Positions 10,608-22,823 of a stretch of DNA of 64,000 nucleotides are shown one piece after another. The stretch is from Panicum virgatum (lineage: Eukaryota > Streptophyta > Magnoliopsida > Poales > Poaceae): the NCBI RefSeq assembly GCF_016808335.1, contig NC_053147.1, positions 21,810,913 through 21,874,912 of the forward strand, written 5' to 3'. The first letter of the stretch is position 1; every line of letters starts with the position of its first letter. The translations under genes and the position numbers were made by a program. The notes beneath the pieces were generated by a model, which was not told the origin of the DNA, made no database searches, and worked only from the letters and a program-made list of their open reading frames with translations.

Positions 10608-10925
10608 GTTTGGATCCTAACTTTTTTCAGAAGTCCCTGTCACATTAAAAGAAATATTATTATTTTATAGTATTAAGTAAAATCTGTTTATAAATGTTTT
10701 TTGACAGTTGAGTGCTTTTTCGCGAGACGAATCTAATGAGCCTAATTAATTCATAATTTGCTACAGTGAAGCTACAGTACCATTCGTTAATAATGTATTA
10801 AGATACCTCATTAGATTCGTCTCGCAGTTTAGTCCCAGAATTCTGCAGTTAGTTTTATAATTAATATTTATTTAATACTTCTAAATACTAAAAAATCCTT
10901 AAGTCCCTATTCCAAAACACCCTCT
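10608..10925. repeat. Foldback MITE, GTTTGGATCC ends
   Basis: It begins 'gcgctgtttggatcc' and ends 'attccaaaacaccctc'. The central 'cgcgagacgaatctaatgagcc' and its inverse 'cctcattagattcgtctcgc' flank 'ctacagt' motifs. It is the second member of the family seen at 10066-10406. Confidence 0.7.
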
Positions 10926-11639
10926 AACCCGGTCGGCAGAGCGTAGCTGCTGATTGAGGCGTCAGGTTGTGCAACCGGCACGTCTACAGCTGTAGTAGTA
11001 CTAGGTTAGCCTTGACGGCGACGTACAAGACCACAAAGAGTAATTAAGATCTCGGTCTCGATTGCTAAACGGACCAACCAACTACCCACCCACACTGTGC
11101 GTCTACTGTACACATAGCACTCGGCACGTACAGTGGCGTGTCAGAGAGGACAGGGGTACACGGTTCCTGCTTTCTAGACAGCGCGACCGAGCTCATCGCG
11201 ATCAGCAGAGGACTCGCATCAGCTAGCCGTGTCAGGTGGCTCAGTCAGTGCTCGGAATTGGATTTCGTCTGCCTCCGAAGAACACCGAACGCTGTAACGT
11301 CAGGTGGTCGTCGGCTTCTCGACGTGTTTACGTGTACCGGAATGGCCGGCCGCGTCACACTATTTTTCTGATATATGCATGCTGGGGCCGGCACGAGTTC
11401 GGAATAGAAAACTTGACATGGCTTTCTAGAAGGTCCGGCACGTACAGTACAAACGTTTGAATTTTTGAAGGTCTGACGTTGGGGGTGTCTTCGTTCTTCA
11501 CAATGGTCCATTTGTCATCACCAGCTCCATATAGAGAAGTCGCGTGCGGAATCTTTAAGAATCGAAAGCTGGGTTATTCCGCGAGCTGTCATTGGGCCAC
11601 GTCATCAAATTTTTCAGCTGCTCTCGGATACAGATCAAA
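10926..11639. other. Intergenic, no gene recognised
   Basis: Moderate-GC unique-looking sequence. Short open frames on both strands (for example 11138-11371 and 11511-11245) resemble no known protein. No repeat termini or RNA genes were found. Confidence 0.4.
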
Positions 11640-12137
11640 TGGAAGTCCATATGCCTAAGATAAACAACTGTCGTCGCCCTTCCCGACGGCTCCAGAAGCC
11701 TCTCCCCGGTTGTGACCCCCGCACCTCCCTCCTCCTCAGTCCTCTCGGCGCGGCGTCGCCACCGCGGGCACTGCGTACTCGGCCATTACCCTGGCGCATA
11801 CGAGGTGCGTGCGCGGCCACTCCGGTCTCGGCCATCACGACGCGGGCGGGGCCCCAGCAGCCACGGCGACCCCGGTGCAGGCATGGGCTCGACCTCCACC
11901 AGGCTTTCCCATCGGCTACCTTGCCGTCGGCCTAACCCTGACTCGCTCACCAACAGTCGACCTCCAGCCAGCATGAAGCCCGTAGATATGGTAAGCATTG
12001 GATGCCGTCGCTTGCCTCTTCTCGTTTATCTGAATATATGAGTACATACGCCGGTGCCGTGAGTCCGTGAGTGGATGTGTATGACTATGAGCCAGGCATC
12101 AATGCTGCTCCTCGGCCTCCTCCCTTCCCAAGCCGCT
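11640..12137 (+). other. Possible orphan 5' exon cut by the Copia insertion
   Basis: This CpG-rich stretch ends in an ATG at 11973 followed 18 bases later by a good donor (GATATG|GTAAGC at 11990/11991), preceded by C-rich 5'-UTR-like sequence. The Copia element begins 150 bp further on, at 12138. One reading is the first exon of a host gene whose intron received the element. No convincing second exon was found beyond 26392, so this is only a possibility. Confidence 0.2.
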
Positions 12138-14191
12138 TGAGTAATGTTGAGTACTCTATCCTGCTTGTGATGAGTGAATTGTCAACCGTGCGGTGTGATC
12201 GTGCGCTTGTTCTTTGGATTGCAGGAACACGGGCATCAAGTGTCGACGGTGAGCTGCCGTGGAGGTGCTGTGGCCGATGGACCGTGCGGTGGACGGCGGT
12301 GAAGGGCAGCCGGGACCGGAGCTCGTGCCGGGCGATAGCTGTGGCGTCCACTCCTGGATTGAGGGCGCAAGCGGCGACGGAAGGCGGGTTTCTTGGTTTG
12401 CGCCACAAAACCAAGGAGGCGGACGACGGTTGAAGACGCCAAGTCGTGAAGGCACGGGCGTCGGTCTCGGGACTGACGGAGGTGACGGGCGTCGACGACA
12501 TCTAGGGCCTCGCTGCGGGCGAGGAGGTGACGGGCATCGGGCGGCATCTAGGGCTGTCAGAAGGCCGAGGCGGGAACGACGTCTAGGGCCACGGCGTGGA
12601 GATGGGAATCTTCCATTGCGTGGAGTTTTGGCGGTTTTCTCAAAACCGGACACCTACCCGGGTTTCGCGTACCCCCCAAAAACCGCGAACCGGATCTTCA
12701 TCGACTTGGCGGCATCGCGGGAAAGGCTTCGAGTCAAAGAAAGAAACTCCGCCGTCGGATGAGATCGTGTACATATTTAAGGTTTTGCCCCTACGGGCGT
12801 TTTAGTGTCTAGTTTGAGTCGAGAGTATTTTAGACCCCTGCGTGGGCACCTTAAATATCCCTCACCCCTCTCCTCTCTCCCTGCGCGCCAGCCACAAACA
12901 GAACACACCCTCATCCTGGCCCCCCTCTCTCTCTCTCGGTCTCCCTCTCTGTTCCTCCCTCCTTCCTCTCTAGGCTTAGGATTTTAGGGATGGATTCTTG
13001 AAGACTTTGTACTGAGATTGTGTGGGAAAGGAGGCCCAATCCTCCTTGTGCCTTCCGGGGTTTTGAATTCATTTCAATCTCGTACGATTTGTGCTTGCTT
13101 TTGGATGAATTCGATTTTCCTTTGTCGACTCTTATGCACGAGATCATGATAGTTCTTTGAGCTCCTTGAAGTGATTCTAATCCCTCTTGCCTAGTGCAAA
13201 ACCTCTAGGAATCACGAGCTTTTTAGGATCGAAGTTCTTGAAGTTTTCACGTTCTTGAGAAAACCACGTTCTAGCTCGGTTTTTCCTCAATTCCTCTCAA
13301 ACCATGGAGTGATTCGTCGATTCCTTCCGTGGACATGGTCACAAATCCTTTGTGATCGTGTTTGCAAATGTTGGTGAGGTTTGGACTCGATTTGATCTTC
13401 CAATCATCGAGTTTTGGATCGAGTCGAGAGGAAAAACAGAGTTTCTGGGCTCGGGCAATATTTCTACCTAACACCAGTTAAACCGATGCTCGGGTTCGAG
13501 ATCGTCGGTTCAACCGGTGAGTAGGTGTTTCTCACTTTAGGGTTTTCTACTTGTCGTCTTGTTGCACCGGTGCTTTCTCTCCCAAGTGCATCGGTTCAAC
13601 CGGCGAATGTCTTATTGCTGCTGTTCTGCCCGTTTGACCGGTGTATAGGATTCGGTGAACGTCGGTTCAACCGGTGGGTGTTCTATTCAGTTTTGTTGCC
13701 TCTCTGGACAACTGCACCGGTGTTTTGGTTTTGCCTTCGTCGGTTTAACCAGTGCTCGTTGAGTCCGGTTTGAAGCGCCTCTGGACAACTGCACCGGCGT
13801 TCGACTTTGAATTTGTCGGATCATCCGGTGTAGCATTGCCAGTTGAACCGACGCCTTGTCATTCTCTACATCGGATCAACCGGCACTCGTTTCTCTCTGC
13901 TGCTGGCTCTGCTCATCGGTTGAACCGACGCGGTTCAAATCAATGCGTCGGATCAACCGGTGAATTATACCGTGCTACTTCTCGCGCTGTTTTTCGGTGA
14001 TTGCTTCCATGTTGGATCTTGGTTGTTCCTTGGGCTTTCTTGTGTTGGTGTAGCTCCTCCATAGCTACTCCACACTGTGCCTAGGACTCTTGGGTTGGGA
14101 GTGTACTTCGAGACTAAGCCGATCTTTCCGGTTGCAAGAATTTTTAATCTGCTCCCATTCACCCCCCTCTGGTCGCCTTTTCGGTCCCTCA
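12138..14191 (+). repeat. 5' LTR of the Copia element
   Basis: Starts TGAGTAATGTTGAG and ends GGTCCCTCA. A plausible TATA element (TTAAATATCC, 12851) is followed by C/T-rich sequence. From 13475 to 13970 there are about 14 copies of a short palindromic motif built on CGGTT(C/G)AACCGG or its variants. The rest matches the 3' LTR at 22836-26391 almost base for base outside the nested insertion. Confidence 0.93.
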
Positions 14192-14193
14192 AT

Positions 14194-14205
14194 TGGTATC
14201 AGAGC
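14194..14205 (+). other. Primer-binding site, initiator tRNA-Met type
   Basis: TGGTATCAGAGC begins two bases after the 5' LTR. It is the standard plant Copia primer-binding site, complementary to the 3' end of initiator tRNA-Met. Confidence 0.9.
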
Positions 14206-14255
14206 TTGGTTAAGGTTTTCAGTACCTTGACCGGTTCGAAAACCATTTGGCGACC

Positions 14256-16994
14256 ATGGCGAGTCTTGGTAAGATCCCTGTATTTGCCGGCGAGGACTAT
14301 GCTTATTGGAAGGTGCGTATGCGAGCCTTATTGCAAAGCATGGGAGCCGAGGTTTGGGAGATCACCAAGAACCAGGCTTATAAGGTGCTTGCCATTGGGA
14401 CCTCACCTCTTTAGGTGTCCGAGCACGAGGCCAACGCCAAGGCTATCAATGCCTTGTTCGCTGGCGTTTCTCGTGCAAAGTTCTCACGCGTCCAGGGTTT
14501 TCAGGAAGCCCACAAGGTTTGGACGTGTCTTGAGAACTACCACGAGGGCACACCTCAGGTCAAGGCCAGACTGTTCGAGACTCACCGGCGTGAATATGAG
14601 AATTTCACACAAGGGTCGGGTGAGAGCATTGGCGACATGTTTAGTCGATTTCAATCGATTGTGAGCAAAGTCAATGCGAACAGATCTGCTGATGCCCTTG
14701 AGTACACAGAGCATGAGAAGGCCCTCAAGTTGCTCTATGCACTTGACCGCTCTGTGTGGGATTTCAAGGTGAACACGATCATCGAGTCTGCAGGCTATGA
14801 GACTCTGACCGTGAATGAGCTTTTCAGCAAGCTCAAGGCCACGGAGGTGGATAACCAGACACGAGCCAAGCTCAATGGTGCCCCTCTTTCCAAGAGCATC
14901 GCTCTTGTGACTGGCCCAGGTGGATCAAGCTCTAACGCTAACTCTGCTCTTGGCTTTTCTCTTGCCTCTCTGCCCTCTGTTACAGATGAGCAGCTAGAGA
15001 CGCTGGGCGACGACGACTTGTGCCTTCTCATCAGTAAGTTCCAGCGTGTCTACCACAACCGGCAGAGGCGGAAGAACTCCGGGTGCTACCACTGCGGGGA
15101 TCCGAACCACTTCATTGCCGAGTGCCCCAAGAAGTCCGGTGGTGGCCAGACCAACAACCCCGACTACTACCGCCACAGCGACCGCGATGAGGGAGGCCCC
15201 AACAAGGAGCGTCGGCGCCACAAGCACCGCAGTCGTGACCGGGGAGGACATTTCGACAAGGAGTCGCTCAAGAAGCGCTTCCAATACAAGGCCAAGAAGC
15301 GGGAGAAGGCCTTCCTGGCGCAGCTCAGCGACCTCGACAAGAGCTCCGACACCGACCGCTCTTCTTCACCGACCTTTGACGACGATGACAAGAAGAAGAA
15401 GAAGTGGGACAAGGATGCCACCGGCTTCATTGGCCTTTGCTTGGCCGCCGGTCGGCGCAAGGGCTTCTGCACCATGGCGGGTGAAGCAAATGGTGCTCGT
15501 GCGTCGTCGGGTGAACATGCTACACCGACGCACGTCGACTATTCTCCTGGATCCGAGAGTGATTCAGAGGTGAACTCCACCATCGACCTCCTTGATACTG
15601 AGGTTAGGGAGTTGTGCGCCGCTCTCGACAACCAGAAGAGGCTGCTTAAGGAAGCAGCTAGAGAGCGTAGAAAGCTTAGGGCTGAGCTGGCTTGTGCTAG
15701 GGAGAAATATAGTGAGGATGAGTGCGCTGGCTGCATATCTCACATGAATGATCTTGTTGCTCTCCGTGCCAAGCATGATCAGAACATCGCAAACTTGGAT
15801 GTTGCCAAGACCTCGCTTTCTGACATATCTCACGAGCTGGCCAAGGCCAAGCATGAGCTTGAACTGGTTAAGGACGCTCCCATTGTTAGTGATGTGCTTG
15901 AATGTGTTGAGTGTCCTATCTTTAAGTCTGATCTAGCTTCTTTACAGTCTAAGTTTGCCACTGTTGTTTGTGAACTAGAGGAGCTTAGATCTAGGCCTGT
16001 TCTGCTTGGTGCCTGTAAGCTTTGTCCCACGCTTAGGTCGGAGCTAGATGAGAAGAACGCCTTGATTAAGTCTTTGGGGAAGACTAAGGTCGGTGAGTCT
16101 AGCCCACCTATTGATTATCATGTTTGCCCTGATTTAATCTCTGATTTGGATAATTTTGCGGTAGAGAAAGCCAATATGGAGAATGAGAATACCTATCTTA
16201 GGGCGATTCTAAGTTGGGTTTCTGCTAGTGAGCCGCAGTTGGGCATGATGATCAAGCAGTTCAAGCGTGGTGATGGGTTTGGGGTCGGTTACACATACAC
16301 GAAGTCAGACTTTGACAAGTTGTATGGTAAGATTGGCAAGGCTGCTGGAGCTCCAAGTGCTCTGAACACTGCTAGCACGAGCACACAGCCTTCACTTGTT
16401 GACTCCGTGGATGGTGTGCTTAAGGAACCATCGAAAGCACCTCCACAGAAGCAGGTTTGGGTTCCAAAGCCCAATGAGCTGAGGAATCCCCTCGACACGC
16501 TCCCTGCTGCCGCAGGCCAGGTTGCCCAGAAGAAGGGGGCTGCTCCTCCCCGTCCGCAGGCGAGGCCTCCACCTCCCAAGAGAGAGGTGAGGTACCACTG
16601 CGAGTACTGTGATAGAGAGGGTCACCTGGAGGAGTTTTGCTTCAGGAGGAAGCGGATTGTGAGGCGTGAGCAGGAGAGACGTAACTCAGACATGTACTCT
16701 GCTCGGGTGCATGGTCCTCCTCGGCGTGGTGGTAGGCAAGATGCTAGGGCGCGCCGTGTAGGTGGAGGACAGAGAGACGGTGGTGTTTACCGTGCTCCAG
16801 CAGGTGGTCGCTTTGCCGGTCGTGCTCCTAGTCATCCTCAGTACGGCTATAGACCACGGGACCGAGGCTTTGGAGGTGGTTACGATGCACCACGCTTTCC
16901 TCGCGGTGGTGGTCATCAGCCTCGCGGTAAACGGGACAGGGGACATGCTTTTGATCTTGCTAACCCTTCTATAGAGCAAATGGCTCGACACTGA
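14256..16994 (+). pseudogene. gag: Copia gag with zinc knuckle, coiled coil and extended tail
   Basis: Gag forms the particle and binds the element's RNA. The natural start is ATG 14256 (MASLGKIPVFAGEDYAYW). An in-frame TAG at 14412-14414 cuts the frame after 52 residues, and the rest stays open to TGA at 16992-16994. The order is the UBN2-type gag core (to about residue 240), a CCHC knuckle CYHCGDPNHFIAEC (15085-15130), a basic and acidic stretch, a long predicted coiled coil rich in Leu/Glu/Lys (about 15550-16100), a Pro-rich linker, a second Cys/His cluster YHCEYCDREGHLEEFC (about 16590-16640), and an Arg/Gly-rich tail. At about 910 residues it is long for Copia gag, which fits SIRE-like elements. 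Protease follows in another frame. Confidence 0.9.
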
Positions 16995-17046
16995 TTTGCT
17001 TCTCACTTTGCTAACCCCAGTGTTGAGACATTTGCTCACCCTTTGT

Positions 17047-18258
17047 CTCACTACTGATGTGCAGGTTGGAGGCTTGGAGAACAGGTGGATCATGGACTCC
17101 GGTTGTTCGCGCCATATGACCGGGAATGACAAATGGTTCTCCAGCCTCACCCCGATGCGCTCAAAAGAATACATTGTGTTTGGGGACAATGGTAAGGGAA
17201 AGGTACGTGGTTTAGGCGCTGTTTGAGTTTCTGATCGCTTTACTCTGAGAGAAGTTGCTTTGGTTTCGAACCTTGGGTTCAATTTGCTCTCTATTTCGCA
17301 ACTTCTTGATGAGGGGTTTGAAGTTCGCTTCAAGGAGGGTTGTTCTCATGTTTTGGATTCCAGAGGAGATTTGGTTTGCTGGATTTTACCTTGCGATCGG
17401 GTTTTCTTGGCTGACTTCTCTGGAACTTCTCTTGGCCCTTCTCGTTGCTTGTTGGCTGGTCCTTATTCTGATATGTGGAAGTGGCATAGGAGACTTGTAC
17501 ATTTGAGTTTCGACTTGTTGACTAGACTTAGCTCACTTGGCCTAATCCGAGGATTGCCCAAATTGAAGTTTGAAAAGGACCTTGTTTGCCATCCGTGTCG
17601 CCACGGGAAGATGATTGCCACTTCTCATCCGTCTGTTAATCAGGTGATGTCCGCTCACCCTGGAGAGTTGCTACACATGGACACAGTAGGTCCTTCTCGG
17701 GTCGTGTCAGTTGGTGGAAAGTGGTACGTTCTTGTGATCGTGGACGATTTTTCTCGCTATTCTTGGGTCTTTTTCATGAGAACCAAGGATGAGGCTTTCG
17801 AGTTTGTTCGAGACTTGATCTTGAGGTTGAAAAACGTGCTACCCCAGGCCATGCGAGCGATTCACAGTGATAATGGCACAGAATTCAAAAACGCTTGTTT
17901 TGACACCTTTTGTAGTGATCAAGGGCTCGAACACTAGTATTCTTCCCCCTATACTCCACAGCAGAATGGAGTTGTAGAATGGAAGAATCGGACGCTGGTT
18001 GAGATGGCGAGGACGATGCTCGATGTGCATAGGACTCCTCGAAAGTACTGGGCTGAGGCGGTCAGTACCGCTTGTTATGTGTCCAACCGCATTTTTTTGC
18101 GTGCTTTCATGCACAAGACTTCTTATGAGTTGCGTTTTGGATGCCAGCCCCGTGTTGACCATCTCAGAGTTTTTGATTGCCGGTGTTTTGTGCTGAAAGA
18201 AGGAAATCTTGATAAGTTTGAGTCTCGCTCGTCTGACGGCATTTTCTCGGTTATGCAT
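17047..18258 (+). pseudogene. Copia protease and integrase
   Basis: The frame carries an aspartic protease start with WIMDSGCSRHMTG (catalytic Asp, about 17090-17128), a TGA at 17224-17226, the GAG-pre-integrase region with H and H in WKWHRRLVHLS and the CHPC pair, then the integrase core: first Asp in HMDTVGP, second in HSDNGTEF (about 17868), and Glu in NGVVEWKN after a TAG at 17935-17937. It stays in one frame until about 18258, where a shift moves reading to the reverse transcriptase frame. Gag and protease lie in different frames. Two stops and the shift make it non-functional. Confidence 0.88.
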
Positions 18259-18261
18259 CTC

Positions 18262-20246
18262 ATTCCAGAGCGTACCGTGTGTTGCTTATTGATTCTAACA
18301 TCGTCAGAGAGACTTCTGAAGTCACTTTTGACGAGACTGCACCGTGCAATGCTTCTGTCTTTGAAGTTGCAGGAGAAGATGAGCTCGGCACCTCCATCTT
18401 TGAAGATGAGGAGGAAGAAGCTGCGGAGGGTGATGCTGAGGCTACCACGCGTGCTATGGACCAAGCAGCCTCCGCCACGAGCTCGGACGATGATGACGGC
18501 CCCGATCCGACTACATCTACTTCACGGGGGCCGATCGAGCAGGTGACTCAGTCTTCCCCAGCTGCACCTGAGGAGGCACCAGCTTTGGTTGAGGAGGAGG
18601 CGACTTCGACAAGGGAAGCACCGCGACACATTCAGCGTCGTCATCCACCTCAACAAATGCTAGGTGACCTCAACGAGCGAGTCACACAGTCCAAGGTAAC
18701 AAGTATCGCTGGCTTTGCTCATTCAGCGTTTGTTGCCTCTTTCGAGCCCAAAGATGTTGGACACGCACTTTCTGACTCCAATTGGGTCAATGCCATGCAT
18801 GAGGAACTCGAAAATTTTGAAAGAAACCAAGTTTGGGTTTTAGTCGAGCCTCCACCTGCTTGTAATCCCATCGGAACGAAGTGAGTTTTCAAAAACAAGC
18901 AGGGTGAGGATGGGATAGTTGTTCGAAACAAGGCTCGTCTTGTTGCCCAGGGGTTTTGCCAAAAAGAAGGTATTGATTATGAGGAAACTTTTGCCCTAGT
19001 TGCTCGTTTGAAAGCTATTCGGATCTTTCTTACATTTGCTGCTTCCAAGGGTTTTAAAGTTTTTCAAATGGATGTGAAATCTGCCTTATTGAATGGTTTT
19101 ATTGAAGAAGTGGTTTATGTGAAGCAACCCCCTAGCTTTGAAAATCCTAAGTTTCCAAACCGTGTTTACAAACTTCAGAAAGCTCTTTATGGTTTGAAAC
19201 AGGCGCCTAGAGCTTGGTACGATAGGCTTAAAACCTTCTTGCTTGCTCAAGGTTTTAAAATAGGATGTGTTGACAAAACTTTGTTCCTCATGCGCTCTGG
19301 CTCTGACTTTCTGTTGGTTCAGATTTACGTGGATGATATCATCTTTGGTGGCTCTTCTCACGCTCTTGTCACCAAGTTTTCTGAGCAGATGTCCAGGGAG
19401 TTCGAGATGAGTATGATGGGTGAGCTGCAGTTCTTCCTCGGGCTGCAGATCAAGCCAACTCCTCAGGGCACGTTCGTCCATCAAGCGAAGTACACCAAGG
19501 ACTTGCTGCAGAAGTTCGACATGAGTGACTTGTCTCCTCAGCCGACTCCGATCAGCACTTCGACGGCGCTTGATGAGGACTTGGACGGCGAGGCGGTGGA
19601 CCAGACGGAGTACAGGAGCATAATCGGCTCCCTCCTGTCCCTGACGGTGACGCGGCCGGACATTCAGTTCGGGGTCGGCCTCTGTGCGTGGTACCAGGCT
19701 TCGCCGCGCACTTCCCATAGGCAGGTGGTGAAACGCATCTTTGGGTATTTGAAATTCACCCCTGAATTTGGTCTTTGGTACTCTGCGGATTCTTCTCTGG
19801 TTTTAGTGGGCTTTTCTGATGCCGACTTTGGTGGGTGTCGGTTGGATCGCAAGTCGACATCCGGCACTTGTCAATTTCTCGGTACATCTTTGGTGTCTTG
19901 GTCCTCTCGCAAGCAGGCTAGCGTAGCGCTTTCTTCCACAGAAGCTGCGTATGTTGCCGCCGCTAGCTGCTGCTCCCAGATCCTTTGGATGAAACAAACC
20001 TTGCAGGATTATGGACTGAGTTACGATAGGGTTCCCATCTTTGTAGACAACATGTCCGCCATTAGCATTGCAAAGAACCATGTCCTACACTCCAGAACCA
20101 AACATATAGATATCCGATTCCACTTCCTGCGAGACAACCATGAGAGAGGCCAAATAGACTTGATCCATGATATCCTCACCAAACCTCTTGAGCAGGACAC
20201 CTTTGCTCCCTTGCGAGGGGAGCTTGGGGTTTGTTACCCCTTTTGA
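18262..20246 (+). pseudogene. Copia reverse transcriptase and RNase H
   Basis: An acidic linker (EDEEEEAAEGD) leads to RVT_2. The first block is cut by a TGA at 18882-18884, where TKWVF would be expected. Then come QMDVKSALLNG, LYGLKQAPRAWY and the active-site YVDD (about 19330). RNase H includes GFSDADFGG, DRKSTSG, SSTEAAYVAAA, and DNMSAISIAKN with HSRTKHIDIR. Before the end a short stretch is missing between LIHD and ILTKPLEQ relative to the usual family form. The frame ends at TGA 20244-20246. These enzymes would copy element RNA to DNA in the particle. Confidence 0.9.
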
Positions 20247-20720
20247 CCGCTGACTTTTCCTTGGTTAGCTTTTGTAGGTCTTGTTTGTTGTTCTCTTTGT
20301 TTTCTAGGATTGGTAGTTGCTTTGGGCATATGCATTGTACATTTATGCATTTTGCATTGACTCACTTGCACTAACATTCCTGTATACATTGCTATGATCT
20401 CCTAGTGCTTGCTAGTGAGAGTTTATAAATGTGATCATGTATAGCTTGCTCCACTGTGTATATGACATCATCTGAGTTAAGCTATTTTGATTTGAAAATC
20501 TGAAAACATGGTCACCCTGTCTTGGCGACTAGCATGTTAAGGCGTGTTGATATGCTTTGCTATCTCATTCATGCTAGTGTAGCCTTTCGTTCAGCAATTC
20601 ATACTTGACATGATCTAAAATTGATAAAATTGCTTGAATTGTGCTTGAAATGGAATGGGAAGATCCAGGTGGGATTGCTTGTCGCACTGATCGAGCTTTC
20701 GGGACGGCTTACTTTGCACT

Positions 20721-21978
20721 TGTGAGAACCCGGGCAAGGCTGTGCATGACTGAAACGAGTTGTTATCGCCATAAATTAACAGGATTAATTTATGGGCCGA
20801 AAGCAAGATGGGTTTAAAGCAGAAGATTGAAGAAGACTTGTAAATCAGCTCCTGCGTGAGCATCTGGGCCACATGGGCCATGTATCCTTAGATTTAGTTT
20901 GAGATTAGAGATAGAGTCCGATCGGGACAAGATTAGTTTAGATTGTTTCCCAAGTCTCTGGACTATAAATATGTACCCTATGTTATTCATGAAAAAAAGA
21001 GCGTCATCACGTCTCGCAAACAACAACTCTCAGCGCATCGCCACCCCTAATCCTAGGGTTTCATCCATGTAAGCGCCATGCTGCCCTGATCGCTTTTTGC
21101 GATCAGGGCAGTATTGTTCTTGCTTTTACCTTGGCATTACTCGTACTGAAGCGTTTTTGATGGCGAGTAGTACTAGTTATCTTGATGTTCGTAGCATGGC
21201 TTTTAGTAGATCTATTGTGCTTCGTTGCTTATCATCTACGAATATCATGTTGTCTCTGTGCAGTCACGTTTCAATCTCATGCTAGTTCTTGTCGCATAGA
21301 ATTAGTTGCACAGAGGCAACACCCCGCTTCTTTTATGTTTAGTAGATCTAATCTATTATGGTTTGCTCTTATCTTAAGAGTTGGCGTAATATCTGCTAGG
21401 TTAGGCCTTGCAAACGGATTGGATGATCCGGTGGTGTAGTAGATGCTTTATCTTAGCCTTGATAGGGATTGTTCCGGGAATCGGCTCTTGCTAGTTCTTA
21501 GGCCTCTGTTTTGGGTTATGATTTAGTTGTCTGTTACGTTCATTAGGCCCAGTCACGTGTAGGATGTTCCGATCTAGCAGTGAAGCTGTTACCATCGTGG
21601 ATTAGATTAGTTAGATTTAATTGAAGCAGCTTTATAGTTATTTGCTTTATCCATCAATATCCGGATAGATACAGATCCAATCTGACACCGGGACTCGATC
21701 GGCTCTTTAAAGCCGATGCAAGAGTCGTCCCGGGGAGCCGACCACGGCTCGGACTTACGTTTACACGTGTCTTTGTATGCAGGAAACTGTTTGAAGCACG
21801 TTCGCACCCTCCTGATCGGGTATAGGTCAGGTGGCACGCCCGGCTTTCCACAGAATCTCCGGACGCGTGACGGAATTGCGGGCCGTCGACGAGGGAGCAG
21901 TGCCTGCCAGCGCCCCGGCGACCTCCCGGCTCTTCGTGTTTCCTGTCGCTGCTCGCCGGTGGGTTTCGACCGACAACA
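20721..21978 (+). mobile_element. Probable nested solo LTR in the Copia spacer
   Basis: The stretch begins TGTGAGAACCCGGGC, has a TATA box (TATAAAT, 20964-20970) after 'agtctctgg', a strong hairpin at 21081-21111, and a GC-rich end that finishes near ...GACCGACAACA. This layout matches an LTR promoter, R and U5 of a Gypsy-type element. I could not find a perfect 5-bp duplication at these limits, so the ends are approximate and the identification is inference from architecture. Confidence 0.5.
21081..21111 (+). other. Perfect 13-bp stem hairpin
   Basis: CTGCCCTGATCGC (21081-21093) and GCGATCAGGGCAG (21099-21111) pair perfectly around a TTTTT loop. It lies about 115 bp after the TATA box of the probable LTR at 20721, so it would be near the 5' end of that LTR's transcript. 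Confidence 0.7.
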
Positions 21979-22823
21979 CGAGTGTCTTAAGCTTCTGACT
22001 GCCTTTGTCATAGGCTTGACCTCGTTGCTAAGTAAAGCATGACAAGCTTTCAACCCCTGGCATTAAAATTGTTTGATATAATGAGATTGCAAAATCAATA
22101 TTTACAACATGCTTTGATGTTTTTGGCTCACCTGTATGAGTTTGATTAGCACTGTCCTTCATTTCCTACTTGCTAGTGCTAGATCAAGGGTGATGCTTTT
22201 ATTTCTCCTAAAACTGGAACTTGCCTAGCTCTAGACTGATTCGATATACCATATTAAGATAGATGCATGTCTTGTTTTTGGATGCACACGTGCTTGTGAC
22301 TAAGTTGTTGCTCATATCATTGTATCCCTGAATGCTTTCACTTACACCTCCTGCATTGCATTCATTGCATAGCATAAGTTCAGGGGGAGTCTCAGTTTCA
22401 GGGGGAGCTTTAGGTCTAAGCCTTGATGTGTGCATGTGCCAACAAGGGGGAGAAGTTAGTGTTCGAACAAAAACTTGTTGTGCACAGGGCTTTGAGAGTG
22501 CATACATGTAGTGAGAGTTGCACTGGTAAGGGGGAAATGTATTTCAGTGGGAGTTTCTGCTTTGTTTAGCTCCTGGCTTTCCCTCCGCTTCTGGCATGAC
22601 TGTGTCGAGCCCTGCCTCTGTCTTTGAGGAGTCATGCTTGTGTTTGATCGATTGCGTCGAGCCATTGCCCTTGTCTTAGGGGATCGATCTTTGCTTGGTC
22701 AAGTGACTTGTTCTTGCTTCTTTCGAGCTTTTGTCACTTGTTCAAGTTCTCTCTTGTTTCTTTGTTCTTCACTGTTTTTGTTTCAATCTTGGTTCATTTG
22801 TGGTGAGTTGACAATGCACTCAT

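Noticed and set aside
12138..14191. CRISPR-like array suggested by repeated CCGGTT motifs
   Set aside because: Spacing is irregular, motifs are imperfect and in both orientations, and the sequence is an LTR in a plant genome.
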